From NCBI RefSeq assembly GCF_025446935.1, contig NZ_JAOEGN010000004.1:62001-126000 (forward strand): 64,000 bases of DNA. Reading direction: 5' to 3'. The position numbers and the translations under genes were made by a program. The notes beneath the pieces were generated by a model. The model was not told where the DNA came from, made no database searches, and was given only the letters and a program-made list of their open reading frames with translations. Source of the stretch: Paracholeplasma vituli (GTDB lineage: Bacteria > Bacillota_I > Bacilli_A > Acholeplasmatales > UBA5453). Of this stretch, positions 29,116 to 39,777 are shown piece by piece (within the stretch, counting starts at the first letter, position 1; every line of letters begins with the position of its first letter).

Positions 29116-32100
29116 ATGAAAAAAACATTTATTCTTGGAATAATGATACTTTTAGGGGCTTTACTTTTGATAAAGCCCTCCCAAGAAGTACAAGCATCAA
29201 ATCCATCCACTATATCTTTTTCGATGGTAGAATCTACAACTGGAAAATCACGACTAACCTTAGCAGAACTCAAGTCTGCTGTAGTTAATACTTATATATC
29301 ATTTGATATTGTCGCAACTGCTATAGGTGAACCTCGAAAGATGAGTGCTTTCGCAGGAAATGTCGTATGGACAAACAATAAGTTCCTTTATAACAAAATT
29401 GAATCTGCTAAAGATCAATATTATGATGCAGATTTCGAAGAAAACCATGATGTCAACTTATGGAAAGATCCGTTCTTTACTGCCCAATCAGATAATGCAA
29501 GTGGACATAAAGTGGGTTTCGTTGGGGCTATTTACTCCCCGGTGAGCCCGACATTCCCTGATGTACCTGGATATGGTTTATCAGAGACAATTTCAACCTC
29601 AGGAACCAAGATTTTGAAAGTGACTTTTAGAATTACCAATACAAATTTAAACTCACTAACAACTTCGGATGTCATTGATTTTAGTTTTGTCATGGATGAG
29701 GCTGATTCCAACCATACAGCTTACGATATCATTAGTAAGTACGAATACCCTAAAACCACGATGAGTTTTAGTGGTTTCGTAACAGGGGAACCAATCACTG
29801 AGAAATCAGCTGATCTAACTGGTATCAGTTTAAAAGGTATTGGAAACACCGAGTATATCTCCGGTTTTTCTACATCAACGATTACATATAATCCGACATT
29901 AAGTTATCAAGATAGTTTGGATGATTTAACCCTTCTAACTACAAAAGCGAGCTCAACTGCAGTTGTAGATATTAAGAAAAATGGTGTTTCGATGGTCGGA
30001 AGTACAGTAGTTGGTCCTTTTGAGCACAACGACATTATTACTGTCAGTGTAACAGATGATGACTTAACTAAAGATTACATTATTCAAGTAGCTGTGTTAC
30101 CACCTTCTACAAATAATAATCTAGCATCACTTACTACAAGCAGTGGGTCATTATCGCCAGTATTTGCACAAGGTACAACCAGTTATGTACTAGATTTACC
30201 TTATGCAATAACTTCAACTACGCTATCAGCTACACTCTCAGACTCAAAAGCCAGTCTCAAAATAAATAACATAGTTCGTAGCAGTTTGAGTCTTTCAAAC
30301 ATCGCTGTTGGGGATACAATAGTTACTTTTTCAGTGACCTCAGAATCACTCGTTACGAAGATCTATACCGTAACAGTAAGACGTCAAGTACCGTCTTCTA
30401 ATACCGATTTAACATGGTTGAATGTCAACGGTGAAAACGTCTATTTAGACGGTGAAACGAGTTTCTCTAAGACATTATTGGAAACCCAGACATCCTTTCA
30501 ACTCAACATCAAACCCGAAGAAACTACTGTAAAAAAAATCGAGTATAGTACCAATGGTGGGACCTCCTATAACACCATTGGACAAGCTGTAAACTCGACT
30601 TCATTTACCGTTTCTAAGGGCCAACAAATCACATTTTCCATTCGTGTGACTGCCCAAGATGACACCATTCAAATATATCAGTTGTTGGTCGAAAGGCCCC
30701 TATCTAGTAACACTGAAATCAAAACTTTAACTGTAAAAGAAGGCCAAACAACCTATGAAATTGCCAAAGTAGGATCTGTGTATACCTATACGCTTAAGGA
30801 TGCACTATCTAAAGAACTGTTACTAGATGTCATCGGTAAAGAAACAGGAACCACCTTTGAAGTATATAAAGATGGTACTTTAATCGATCCATTAGTGTCG
30901 ATTGATGGTATATTAGCGGGCACACATACCTACACTATTAAAGTGATTGCTGCTAACGGGGTTAGTTATACTGAATACACCTTTAACATCATCAAAAAAT
31001 CGAGTGAAAAAGACATCATCGATTTAAAACTTTATGACGTTGGTGATAATTATGCGGATTTGGGTGGTTTAACCTTTAATTCAATAACTCAAACCTATTC
31101 AGCATCGCTTCCATTCTCAATCAAACAAATCCAATTGGTATTGACCGCTTCCGAAAAAGCGCTCATCACCAGAATCAGTGGGATTACTATCAACAATGGT
31201 GGTCAAAACACCATTAACGCCGTGCACAACTATACCTTATTTACTGCTGAAATGGCACAATTGGTTGTGCGTGTAACCGCTGAAGATGGTTCTATCGCGG
31301 AATATACATTTACAATCACTAGAGCAGCGGCTTCTACAGAACGTAGTCTTGATGAGTTCGCAATCAACGGGCAAACCGTGGATGGGTTCATCCCAGGACA
31401 ACCGCCAATCAGTGGTGGATATGGAACTATCGTGCTACCAGGGACAACCACAAGTATTACAGTAGATGCTGTAGCGAAATCCACTCTCGCAACCATTACT
31501 TATAATGGATCTGATAATCCAAATATCAACTTAGTTAGAGGGGTCAAACAAACCATTACAGTTCGAGTAACTGCAGAATCTGGTATGTATTACGAGTATA
31601 AAGTCGATGTGATTGCTGCTAACACAGACAATACCATCAGTAATATCATTATTCGTGATGCGAACGGACAACCGTTGGCTTTATCATTTGCTCCTGAAAC
31701 AACAACTTATACCTTATCTGTTCATTTTGCTATTTCCATTGTGAATATTCAAGTGACAACTCCGAATTTATCATACTCTGTGGTTACTACAGGAGCGGAC
31801 AATTCAGGGAATCGCTTAATCAATACAGGCTATAACAAAATTGTCATTTTCGCTACCTCTGAAGCGGGTACTAAGGGTGTTGAATATACCGTTGAAATCA
31901 CTCGCAATGCAGCGCGAACGGACAATAACTTAACCTCACTCACGATTTCATCGAGCGGGGCTTCGAATCATGGACTCACACCGAACTTTATCGCTTCACA
32001 AACTAATTACGATCTTCGCGTTGATGATATTATCTCAGGTGTAACCGTGTCAGCTAGTGTCAACCCTGATAATGGTGCATCGATCATCAGTGGTAATGGT

Positions 32101-35100
32101 TATCATCCACTAACCTCTGGTCAAATCACACCCATCCAAATCGTAGTTGAATCCGAAGCGGGTGTCAGAAAGACTTATACAGTCAATGTTAAACGTGCGA
32201 ATAACGATTATGCGTTAAGCCAAATTACCATTGCAGGTCAAACCTACTTAGTCAGCAGTTTTGATATAAACCAAGTTTTACAGCTTTCAACCGCTCCATA
32301 TAGCGATAAATCTTATTTAGTGAACATTATTCTAAATGACCCAAATGCGTCCTATACCGTATCATCAAATTACGCTCAAGGGGTTTGGACCTTATCAGAT
32401 AACATCAACGAGCTTGTCATAAACGTTCGTGCTCAAGATGGAACTTTAAATCCGAAACCTTATATCATCCGAATCAATCGTACACCCGCTGATGTAACTA
32501 AAACACTTTCTAACCTAGAAGTGAAAGTTGGGTCAGGTGCGAATATGTTACTTGGATTCAATGAGTCTATTTTCGGTTACACCCTTCGTGTGGACCGTAG
32601 TGTTACTAATGTCAGCATTACACCGACACTTAAGAGTAATAAATCCACCTATGAAATTTCACCGGATTTGTCTACGCCTCTAAATTTAACACCTTCAAAT
32701 CAAACACTTTATCGTATCCGTGTTTACAATGAGGCCAAAACGGACTTTACCGATTATACAGTAACGATCATTCGTGCAGATGATACCCACCAAATCACAG
32801 GGATTACTGCGAATCGTGGAAATGCATTTACATTTAATGCGACGACTTTAACCTATGATTTAGGGACAGTCCCATTTATCATCAAAGACATTACCTTTAA
32901 CATAACCAAGCCATCCACAGCCTCCATTAAAATCAATGGCTATGAAATGACATTTCCATATAAATTAACCCTTGAACAAGGTAAAAACGTATTTGAAATT
33001 CAAGCGTTCAGTGAATACGGGAACAGTGGTGATATCTATGTATTCGAAATCATCCAACAAGCACCAAGCACAGACGCAGGATTGGTTGATTTATTGGTCA
33101 AGACCGGTTCAACGATATTGATTAATGAGGCTACACCCATTGCGAATAACATCTATAAAGTAAGAGTCGATAATCCAATTTCATTTGTCGACATCACCTA
33201 CGCAAAATCCAATGTGAATGCTTTAGTTTCGATATCTCCAAACAATGGGGGTACCCTGAATCTAGGTGTCAATAGCTTTACCATTGTTGTTACCGCAGAA
33301 GATGGCATTACAGTCAAATACTATCGTATTGAAATCACACGTGGAAATGACAATAATGATTTCCATGACGTGACCATCGACGGTGTTCCATTAGTCGATA
33401 TTTCGACCTACGATTCTTTAACCAATACCTATACCTTAAATAGTGCATTTCCTTTTGATAAAACGACGATCTTAATTGACGCTGTTTTAGAAGATAGTTT
33501 CGCATCTTTATATGGTATTGGGTCTAAAAATCTTAACTTTGGTACCAATACTTATAGCATTTATGCGGTTTCAGAAGTTGGCACTAAATCCACTGTATTA
33601 AACATTAAAGTCAACCGCACTAATCCAAATACAGACTCAAAACTGGATGGTTTATCGGTTCAAGGACTTGCATTTGATGGGGTTGTGTTTGATCCTTATT
33701 TAACCACTTACACCATCACTTTGCCAACCTCAGACACGAGAACTCAAATTCAAATTCTCGCAACAGTAAATGCCGTACCTGGAAACATGAAGAAAATTTC
33801 TGGAGATGTGGGCATTAAAACCTTACCTACTACTTCAGGATTCAGTGTTCAATATGTGATTACTGTCACAGCAGAAGACCAATCCACCACACAGTACACA
33901 ATCAATGTGTTGAAAAATACGACGGTTTCAACTGATGCTTCGTTAGACTCTGTCGAAATCGATGGTGTATCCATCCCTTATAGCAGTTTTACGGGTAATA
34001 TTCTCGAACTAGACCCTGTATTATTCTCAAAGAAAAACATCGAAATTACAGTCAAACCTACTAGTGATAAAGCCACAGTCAGTGGACAACAGGGTATTAG
34101 AACTCTAGTCAATGGGATCAATAGCTTTAAATTTAAAGTGATTGCTCAAGATGGCGTAACAGGTTCAACTGTCGAATACGAAATTCGCTTTGTTCGTTTA
34201 ACAGCCAGTACAGATGATACACTTAAATCCTTAAACCTAATTCATAACGGTCAATCGATTCTGACAGGGTTTAATCCATTAACCAATTCGTATACGTTAT
34301 CCATTGACCGGTCTAATCCAGAGATTGATCTTCAATTTGAAGTCAATCACTTGGGTCAACGTGTTACAGGTAATACTGGTATTCAAACTTTAATACCAGG
34401 TATCGATAATGTATTAAAAGTCTTTGTAGAATCCGAATCAGGCAGCATTCGTACTTATACAATCATCGTTTCGGTTAAAGACACTGATAATACAATAGAA
34501 GAAATCCATATCGATGGGATCGATCGTTTATCCGATTTTAATAACCAATCGTTGGATTTAGGTTCAGTCGCTTACGCGATAAATCAAATTCAAATCTCAG
34601 CCTTGAGTGGTACTTATGCAGTCATTACAGGTAATGGGACCTTTAACTTATCTGTCGGATTCAACACGTTAAAAGTTTACGCTACATCCGAATCCGGTGT
34701 AAAAGGTACTGTTTTTACCATAACAATTACGCGAAACCCAATGGATAGTAATAATAAAATCGATGATCTTTATGTTACAGATGGTTTGAACACACTTCCA
34801 TTTGATGAAGGTGCATTCGTTTCAACAACGAAGCAGTATACCATTACACTACCTAAATCGAATACATTAACCAAAGTGACTGTTGTCGCAACCCCAAACA
34901 ATCCAAACTACATCCCAACAGGTGTAGGTGAAAAAGTACTACAAGTAATCAGTGGTGTTGTCAATCAAACGCTAACAGTCAGTGTTCAATCTGAAGATGG
35001 TCAAGTGAATACATACACCATAAACATCATTCGTGAAGCCAATCCGATTTTAAGTAGTGACTATCAAATTAAGGATGCACAAATCCTTGGGAAGTCAGTG

Positions 35101-38100
35101 AACTATTTATTAACGTTTAACACGAATGTAGCTAAACAAACAGCGATCACAGTTCCATTTAACGTGGATGTGGTCCAATTAGCATTAACCATCGCAGATA
35201 AAGCAACTTTAGTCGACAACAACAACTTTAAGAACTACAACATTACACCTGGTCAAACCATTACGATTACATTCCAAGTACGTGCTGAAAATGGTGATCT
35301 TGGCTTACGTTATGAAATGGATGTAACACGAGAAGTGGGATCATCAAATAATACTTTAGAAGCACTAACCATCGAAATTGATGGTGTACTTATGACCTTA
35401 GACCCATCCAAACTGACTCAACGTGTAACAGTTGGTTCAAATGCGAACCTAATCAAACTAGATGGACAAATTCCGGCCACTGCAAGTGTCATTGGGTTTG
35501 GTGAATATAGTGTCAATGATAGCCCATTTGTTATTACAGTAACTGCCGAAAATGGTGAAAAGAAGAACTATATTGTACAGATAGATGTTTTAGATGAAAA
35601 CAACACAGTATCCGAAATTCGAGTGGACGGGATTGACAAACTCGCAGACTTCACCAATGAAATGCTTATTGTCAATGTACCTTTTTCGAAGACAACCTTA
35701 GATATTGTCGCGATCCCTGAAAGCGTAAAAGCAGTCATTACGGGTAATGGACAAAAGACACTCGTCGTTGGTGTGAACACATTTAAAGTATACGCAACCT
35801 CACAAATGGGTCTAAAGGGATTAGAATATACCCTTATCATCAACCGTGCGAACCCGGATTCCAACCATGCGTTTACACAAATTAAAGTCACCGATGGCAA
35901 TGAAACTTTACCATTTGTAGAAGGTCTATTCACCCCCTTGACCAAATCCTATCACGTCGTTTTAAGCCCGGAATCCAATTTAACAGCGATTGTCATTGAA
36001 GCTTCACCAAGTAATCCACTGTATTCTGTTACAGGTGTGGGTGTGAAGACTTTACAAATCGTTAAAGGTGTCATTCAAATGGAATTTGTGGTTTCAATAA
36101 CAGCCGAAAATGGCGACATCAACTCGTATACGATTTATGTTGATAAAGAAGCGAAGCCACTCCAATCGGATACCGAAATTCAATCCGTGAGTTTAATCGG
36201 CAACGGCTTTAACTATCTATCTGATTTTGATCCACTCAAAGCGCTTCAAAACAAGATCACATTGCCGTATGGTACAAACGCTGTTCAATTAATCGTTGGT
36301 TTACCTATTGGTGCGACTCTTGTTGATCAAAACAACTTGAGGATGATCTATTTCACCCCTGGACAAATCCAAACGATCGAATTCCAAGTACGTGCTGAAA
36401 ATGGCAACTTGGGTTTAAGATATCAAGTTGAAGTCGAACGCAGTTTACCACGTATCGAAAATACTTTAGAGAGCTTATATGTCATCATAGAGGGCGTCAA
36501 AACCGATTTAGATGTCAATAAACTGATTCATACCTTAACCACCAGTAGCCTTTCCTCAATTACCATTGGTGGAGATATTCCTGAAGGCGCTGTAGTCGCT
36601 GGATTTGGTACATTCGGTATTAAACAAGGCCCATTTGTCATCAGCGTTATGGCAGAAAATGGTCAAACTAAAAACTACATTATTACCATGAATGTTCAAG
36701 ATGACAATGCCTTAATGAAAGAAATTCAAATCGATTCAGTCAATCGTATCGGTGAATTTATCAATGATAAACTGACACTGGTAGTACCTTATGAAAAAAC
36801 ATCGATTAAAATGAATGGGATTGCAGAAAGTCTAGAAGCAACTGTCACAGGTAACGGCACATTTAACTTGAATGTGGGTTTAAATGCCTTCACCCTTTAC
36901 GTAACTGCAGAAAGTGGTTTAGAAGGTACATACTATGTTGTTGAAATTACCCGTGAACATGCGGATAACAATGCGTATTTGAAATCCCTAATAGTTAAAG
37001 ATGTATTAACCAATACCATATTGGATTACGCACCTGTATTCAATAAGACTGGTCTTTATTATGCGCTCGATTTAACAGCCTTACCAAGTGTCGGTGAAAT
37101 TGAGATTTTGGCGGAAGCAGATAGTCTAAAATCAGTGGTAACTGGCACAGGCATATATACTTTAAAAACACAAACTGGCGTGTCCACTGAACGTTTTACA
37201 GTTTCAGTCAAAGCTGAAGATGGGACAACCTTAACCTATGAATTAGTAGTCACGCGTAATGTGTTACCAGAAGATGATGTCACCATTACGAATTTATTCG
37301 TGATTGGGAATGATACCATAACCTACTTAGGTACCAATACCGAAAGCTTAAATACCTTCTCGAATACCACACTAAACTACACGATTACGGTGCCATTTGG
37401 ATTAAAGACCATCAATTTTGTCGCAAATAACGCCAATGGTGGTGTAGTCAGTGGCACAGGTATTTATGCATTGGATGCTGATTACACAAAACCTACGATT
37501 CTTAGTTTCTTTGTCACCTCAAAGAGTGGAAAAATCTCTGAAACCTATACTGTAACCATTGAAAAAATGGCACCGGATAGTAATAACGATCTATTGAGTT
37601 TACTCATCAATAATAAGCCATTAGAAGGCTTTAGAGCAGACACGCTTTCTTATCAACTACAACTGAATCATGAAACCAACACAACGATCGCCTTCGCTGC
37701 ATCTGCCTCGAGCACTAAAGCCAAGGTTTCCGGTAATATCGGAACATTTGATTTGTTACATGGTAAGAACACATATTATATTTACGTTGAATCTGAGGAA
37801 GGCATCGTTAAAACCTATACGGTTGTTGTAGATGCATTATCTTCACTTAACGCTTTGTTAGACTTAAGTGTTAAGAACTTTAGCATCACACCTGCCTTTA
37901 ATGCCAATACAACCAATTATCAACTTACAGTACCTTATAACCAACAAACCATTGAAATTCTGGCATCTACACATCCTTATGCAAAACTTCAAGGGACAGG
38001 GCTGAAGTCATTATCAACGGGGTCTAATGTGTTCGTTGTATACGCGGTTGCAGAAAATGGCAACATCGGAACACAGTATCAAATCACCGTAGACCGTAGT

Positions 38101-39714
38101 CAGGCTAGTAGCGATACGACATTATCCAACTTAGTCGTTAAAACGGCTAAAACAGGAGATACGATTGCATTCTCACCAGGATTTAACCCAACGACTCGAG
38201 AATACGTAATCCAAATTCCGAGTGGTACCTCACTCAATATGATTTATATTGAAGCAATCGCAAATCACAAAAACGCCATTATTAGTGGCGATGGTAATCG
38301 GATATTAAACGCACTTGTTAATGGCGAATACCACACAGTCATCCAAGTATTGGTCATGGCTGAAGATGGTTCTGTAGGGACTTATACAATTAGTATCTAC
38401 CGTTCTGTTGAATTGAATAAAGATGTCACGATAAGCAAACTTGAACTGGTTTCTAACTTAGGTATTCAATACTTAGGAACAAGTGGTGCACTTGTTGATT
38501 TTGATTACTTAATTCAAAATTACACGATTGAAGTACCCCACAATGTCACCTCAATAACACTTAATATCCAAACACTTTCAGCTACCATTTATGGTACAGG
38601 TACAAAAGTATTTGGTAGTCAAACTGAACTTATCTTTGAATTCTATTTAGTCTCTCAAGATGGCAGTACTGAAAGCAATCATTACACGATTACAGTGCGA
38701 AAACAAACAGCAAACGCCGATAATTTACTCAGTGATTTATCGGTTGACTTAAAGACCATTCAAGGTTTTAGTCCGACCCAATATGCTTATGAACTTACCA
38801 TCCCAACCGCATCAAAATCAACATTAAGCTTTGGTGCTATCGCGAATGACCCAGCTGCATCCTTATCAGGTGATTTGGGTACGAAGATTCTAACAGAGGG
38901 GAAAAATATATTCCATGTCCATGTCATCGCCCAAAATGGTACTATTCAAACCTATACCATCGTTGTGAATTATGTTCAAAGTAATGCCTTACTTTCCTCA
39001 CTACTCGTAAAACTGTCCACATCGACTATTTACGATGATACGAATGCGGTTATTTTGGAAAGCTTAACCTTTACACCAGGTGTAACCGATTATTTACTCC
39101 AAGTGGATAAATCCTTCGCATCCGCACGTGTTACTGGGTATGCGCAAGACCAAGCAGGGGCTCAAGTCATGGGCTTTGGTAACTATCAAATCGTAACCGA
39201 TGAAACCGAAATTCGCATTTTCGTGAAATCAGCGGATGGTAGTGAATCCTTGATGTATCGTGTACGACTAGTTAAGAATGCAATACCATCAGCAAACGCA
39301 CAATTGAAGTCACTATCGATTGGTGGTTATGGTATCGCATTTGATCAAAATACGTACCATTATCAAATTAAGTTAAATCCGAAAACAGATAGTTTAAACA
39401 TGAGTGCTGAAACATTTGACCCGAATGCGAAAGTAGAACTCCTTGGGTACACCAATGGCAATGCCTCGCATCAACTATCCACCTCCATATCCAATGTACC
39501 ATCTGGTGAAAATACGTTGATCATTCGCGTAACTGCCGAAAATGGTAATATCAATTACTATTATCTATCGGTTGCGAAAGAAGCACAAACCGATTACTTA
39601 TTAACGATTTTACTCGTCCTTACTGTAATGATGTGGATGGTAACGGTCGTATTCTTCTTGGTTAAGCAATCAAAATCGAAGAAGAAATCCATCTATCAAA
39701 GAAATATCATCTAG
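29116..39714 (+). CDS. Giant membrane-anchored stalk protein: cohesin-like domain plus ~34 cadherin-like repeats
   Basis: 3,532 residues; TAGGAGAT is the ribosome site and the gap from the first giant is 21 bases. An N-terminal signal peptide (hydrophobic FILGIMILLGALLL, likely cleaved near VQA-S) is followed by a ~190-residue beta-rich domain resembling cohesins, then about 34 tandem units of ~95 residues matching the cadherin-like beta-sandwich (PF12733) pattern: L-x-x-L-x-V, a GF or SF turn, TxxYxLxVP, GxG or GNG, and an AENGxxxTYTIxVxR end. A single membrane helix (about residues 3494-3516) and the basic tail KQSKSKKK close it. It is therefore a type I surface protein with its N-terminus far from the membrane. 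A structured hairpin, not a classical terminator, separates it from the next gene. Repeat count is by eye, plus or minus two. Confidence 0.85.
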   Translation: MKKTFILGIMILLGALLLIKPSQEVQASNPSTISFSMVESTTGKSRLTLAELKSAVVNTYISFDIVATAIGEPRKMSAFAGNVVWTNNKFLYNKIESAKDQYYDADFEENHDVNLWKDPFFTAQSDNASGHKVGFVGAIYSPVSPTFPDVPGYGLSETISTSGTKILKVTFRITNTNLNSLTTSDVIDFSFVMDEADSNHTAYDIISKYEYPKTTMSFSGFVTGEPITEKSADLTGISLKGIGNTEYISGFSTSTITYNPTLSYQDSLDDLTLLTTKASSTAVVDIKKNGVSMVGSTVVGPFEHNDIITVSVTDDDLTKDYIIQVAVLPPSTNNNLASLTTSSGSLSPVFAQGTTSYVLDLPYAITSTTLSATLSDSKASLKINNIVRSSLSLSNIAVGDTIVTFSVTSESLVTKIYTVTVRRQVPSSNTDLTWLNVNGENVYLDGETSFSKTLLETQTSFQLNIKPEETTVKKIEYSTNGGTSYNTIGQAVNSTSFTVSKGQQITFSIRVTAQDDTIQIYQLLVERPLSSNTEIKTLTVKEGQTTYEIAKVGSVYTYTLKDALSKELLLDVIGKETGTTFEVYKDGTLIDPLVSIDGILAGTHTYTIKVIAANGVSYTEYTFNIIKKSSEKDIIDLKLYDVGDNYADLGGLTFNSITQTYSASLPFSIKQIQLVLTASEKALITRISGITINNGGQNTINAVHNYTLFTAEMAQLVVRVTAEDGSIAEYTFTITRAAASTERSLDEFAINGQTVDGFIPGQPPISGGYGTIVLPGTTTSITVDAVAKSTLATITYNGSDNPNINLVRGVKQTITVRVTAESGMYYEYKVDVIAANTDNTISNIIIRDANGQPLALSFAPETTTYTLSVHFAISIVNIQVTTPNLSYSVVTTGADNSGNRLINTGYNKIVIFATSEAGTKGVEYTVEITRNAARTDNNLTSLTISSSGASNHGLTPNFIASQTNYDLRVDDIISGVTVSASVNPDNGASIISGNGYHPLTSGQITPIQIVVESEAGVRKTYTVNVKRANNDYALSQITIAGQTYLVSSFDINQVLQLSTAPYSDKSYLVNIILNDPNASYTVSSNYAQGVWTLSDNINELVINVRAQDGTLNPKPYIIRINRTPADVTKTLSNLEVKVGSGANMLLGFNESIFGYTLRVDRSVTNVSITPTLKSNKSTYEISPDLSTPLNLTPSNQTLYRIRVYNEAKTDFTDYTVTIIRADDTHQITGITANRGNAFTFNATTLTYDLGTVPFIIKDITFNITKPSTASIKINGYEMTFPYKLTLEQGKNVFEIQAFSEYGNSGDIYVFEIIQQAPSTDAGLVDLLVKTGSTILINEATPIANNIYKVRVDNPISFVDITYAKSNVNALVSISPNNGGTLNLGVNSFTIVVTAEDGITVKYYRIEITRGNDNNDFHDVTIDGVPLVDISTYDSLTNTYTLNSAFPFDKTTILIDAVLEDSFASLYGIGSKNLNFGTNTYSIYAVSEVGTKSTVLNIKVNRTNPNTDSKLDGLSVQGLAFDGVVFDPYLTTYTITLPTSDTRTQIQILATVNAVPGNMKKISGDVGIKTLPTTSGFSVQYVITVTAEDQSTTQYTINVLKNTTVSTDASLDSVEIDGVSIPYSSFTGNILELDPVLFSKKNIEITVKPTSDKATVSGQQGIRTLVNGINSFKFKVIAQDGVTGSTVEYEIRFVRLTASTDDTLKSLNLIHNGQSILTGFNPLTNSYTLSIDRSNPEIDLQFEVNHLGQRVTGNTGIQTLIPGIDNVLKVFVESESGSIRTYTIIVSVKDTDNTIEEIHIDGIDRLSDFNNQSLDLGSVAYAINQIQISALSGTYAVITGNGTFNLSVGFNTLKVYATSESGVKGTVFTITITRNPMDSNNKIDDLYVTDGLNTLPFDEGAFVSTTKQYTITLPKSNTLTKVTVVATPNNPNYIPTGVGEKVLQVISGVVNQTLTVSVQSEDGQVNTYTINIIREANPILSSDYQIKDAQILGKSVNYLLTFNTNVAKQTAITVPFNVDVVQLALTIADKATLVDNNNFKNYNITPGQTITITFQVRAENGDLGLRYEMDVTREVGSSNNTLEALTIEIDGVLMTLDPSKLTQRVTVGSNANLIKLDGQIPATASVIGFGEYSVNDSPFVITVTAENGEKKNYIVQIDVLDENNTVSEIRVDGIDKLADFTNEMLIVNVPFSKTTLDIVAIPESVKAVITGNGQKTLVVGVNTFKVYATSQMGLKGLEYTLIINRANPDSNHAFTQIKVTDGNETLPFVEGLFTPLTKSYHVVLSPESNLTAIVIEASPSNPLYSVTGVGVKTLQIVKGVIQMEFVVSITAENGDINSYTIYVDKEAKPLQSDTEIQSVSLIGNGFNYLSDFDPLKALQNKITLPYGTNAVQLIVGLPIGATLVDQNNLRMIYFTPGQIQTIEFQVRAENGNLGLRYQVEVERSLPRIENTLESLYVIIEGVKTDLDVNKLIHTLTTSSLSSITIGGDIPEGAVVAGFGTFGIKQGPFVISVMAENGQTKNYIITMNVQDDNALMKEIQIDSVNRIGEFINDKLTLVVPYEKTSIKMNGIAESLEATVTGNGTFNLNVGLNAFTLYVTAESGLEGTYYVVEITREHADNNAYLKSLIVKDVLTNTILDYAPVFNKTGLYYALDLTALPSVGEIEILAEADSLKSVVTGTGIYTLKTQTGVSTERFTVSVKAEDGTTLTYELVVTRNVLPEDDVTITNLFVIGNDTITYLGTNTESLNTFSNTTLNYTITVPFGLKTINFVANNANGGVVSGTGIYALDADYTKPTILSFFVTSKSGKISETYTVTIEKMAPDSNNDLLSLLINNKPLEGFRADTLSYQLQLNHETNTTIAFAASASSTKAKVSGNIGTFDLLHGKNTYYIYVESEEGIVKTYTVVVDALSSLNALLDLSVKNFSITPAFNANTTNYQLTVPYNQQTIEILASTHPYAKLQGTGLKSLSTGSNVFVVYAVAENGNIGTQYQITVDRSQASSDTTLSNLVVKTAKTGDTIAFSPGFNPTTREYVIQIPSGTSLNMIYIEAIANHKNAIISGDGNRILNALVNGEYHTVIQVLVMAEDGSVGTYTISIYRSVELNKDVTISKLELVSNLGIQYLGTSGALVDFDYLIQNYTIEVPHNVTSITLNIQTLSATIYGTGTKVFGSQTELIFEFYLVSQDGSTESNHYTITVRKQTANADNLLSDLSVDLKTIQGFSPTQYAYELTIPTASKSTLSFGAIANDPAASLSGDLGTKILTEGKNIFHVHVIAQNGTIQTYTIVVNYVQSNALLSSLLVKLSTSTIYDDTNAVILESLTFTPGVTDYLLQVDKSFASARVTGYAQDQAGAQVMGFGNYQIVTDETEIRIFVKSADGSESLMYRVRLVKNAIPSANAQLKSLSIGGYGIAFDQNTYHYQIKLNPKTDSLNMSAETFDPNAKVELLGYTNGNASHQLSTSISNVPSGENTLIIRVTAENGNINYYYLSVAKEAQTDYLLTILLVLTVMMWMVTVVFFLVKQSKSKKKSIYQRNII
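29206..29790 (+). other. Cohesin-like N-terminal domain of the stalk protein
   Basis: Residues ~31-225. A TYISFDIVA strand, then KMSAFAGNVVWTNNKFLYN (the cohesin-like stretch in which a chain like AFQ-x-x-LxYDxxxLxF is usual), a VGFVGAIYS strand, and TKILKVTFRITN followed by a VIDFSFVMD strand. Cohesins often sit at the N-terminus of PF12733 repeat proteins. The match is by pattern only, with no conserved catalytic residues to check. Confidence 0.5.
29800..39585 (+). repeat. About 34 cadherin-like beta-sandwich repeats
   Basis: Units of 90-105 residues from about residue 229 to 3485. Repeat starts read DNNLTSL, DASLDSV, NNTLEAL, DTTLSNL and similar; ends read EDGTxxTYxLxVxR. They are diverged in DNA and I saw no long exact duplicates between them. 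Some adjacent groups alternate in a longer two- to three-unit order (for example the units containing GKSVNYLLTF and GNGFNYLSDF), which points to older multi-unit duplications. Confidence 0.75.
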
Positions 39715-39755
39715 TTTCTATGCATACCGGGTGGGACCCACCCGGTTTATAGAAA
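39715..39755 (+). other. Strong two-part hairpin between the stalk gene and the GGDEF-EAL-like gene
   Basis: An inner GC-rich stem ACCGGGTG/CACCCGGT (39726-39733 with 39739-39746, loop GGACC) sits on an outer stem TTTCTAT/ATAGAAA (39715-39721 with 39749-39755), separated by a small internal loop. No T tract follows. A second ATAGAAA (39761-39767), next to the ribosome site of the following gene, could pair with the same left arm. Confidence 0.7.
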
Positions 39756-39777
39756 TTACTATAGAAAGCAGGACCCT

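Noticed and set aside
29116-39714. Exact internal duplications in the stalk protein like those of the adhesin.
   Set aside because: Similar unit order recurs, but the DNA of the units differs throughout; I saw no long identical stretch.
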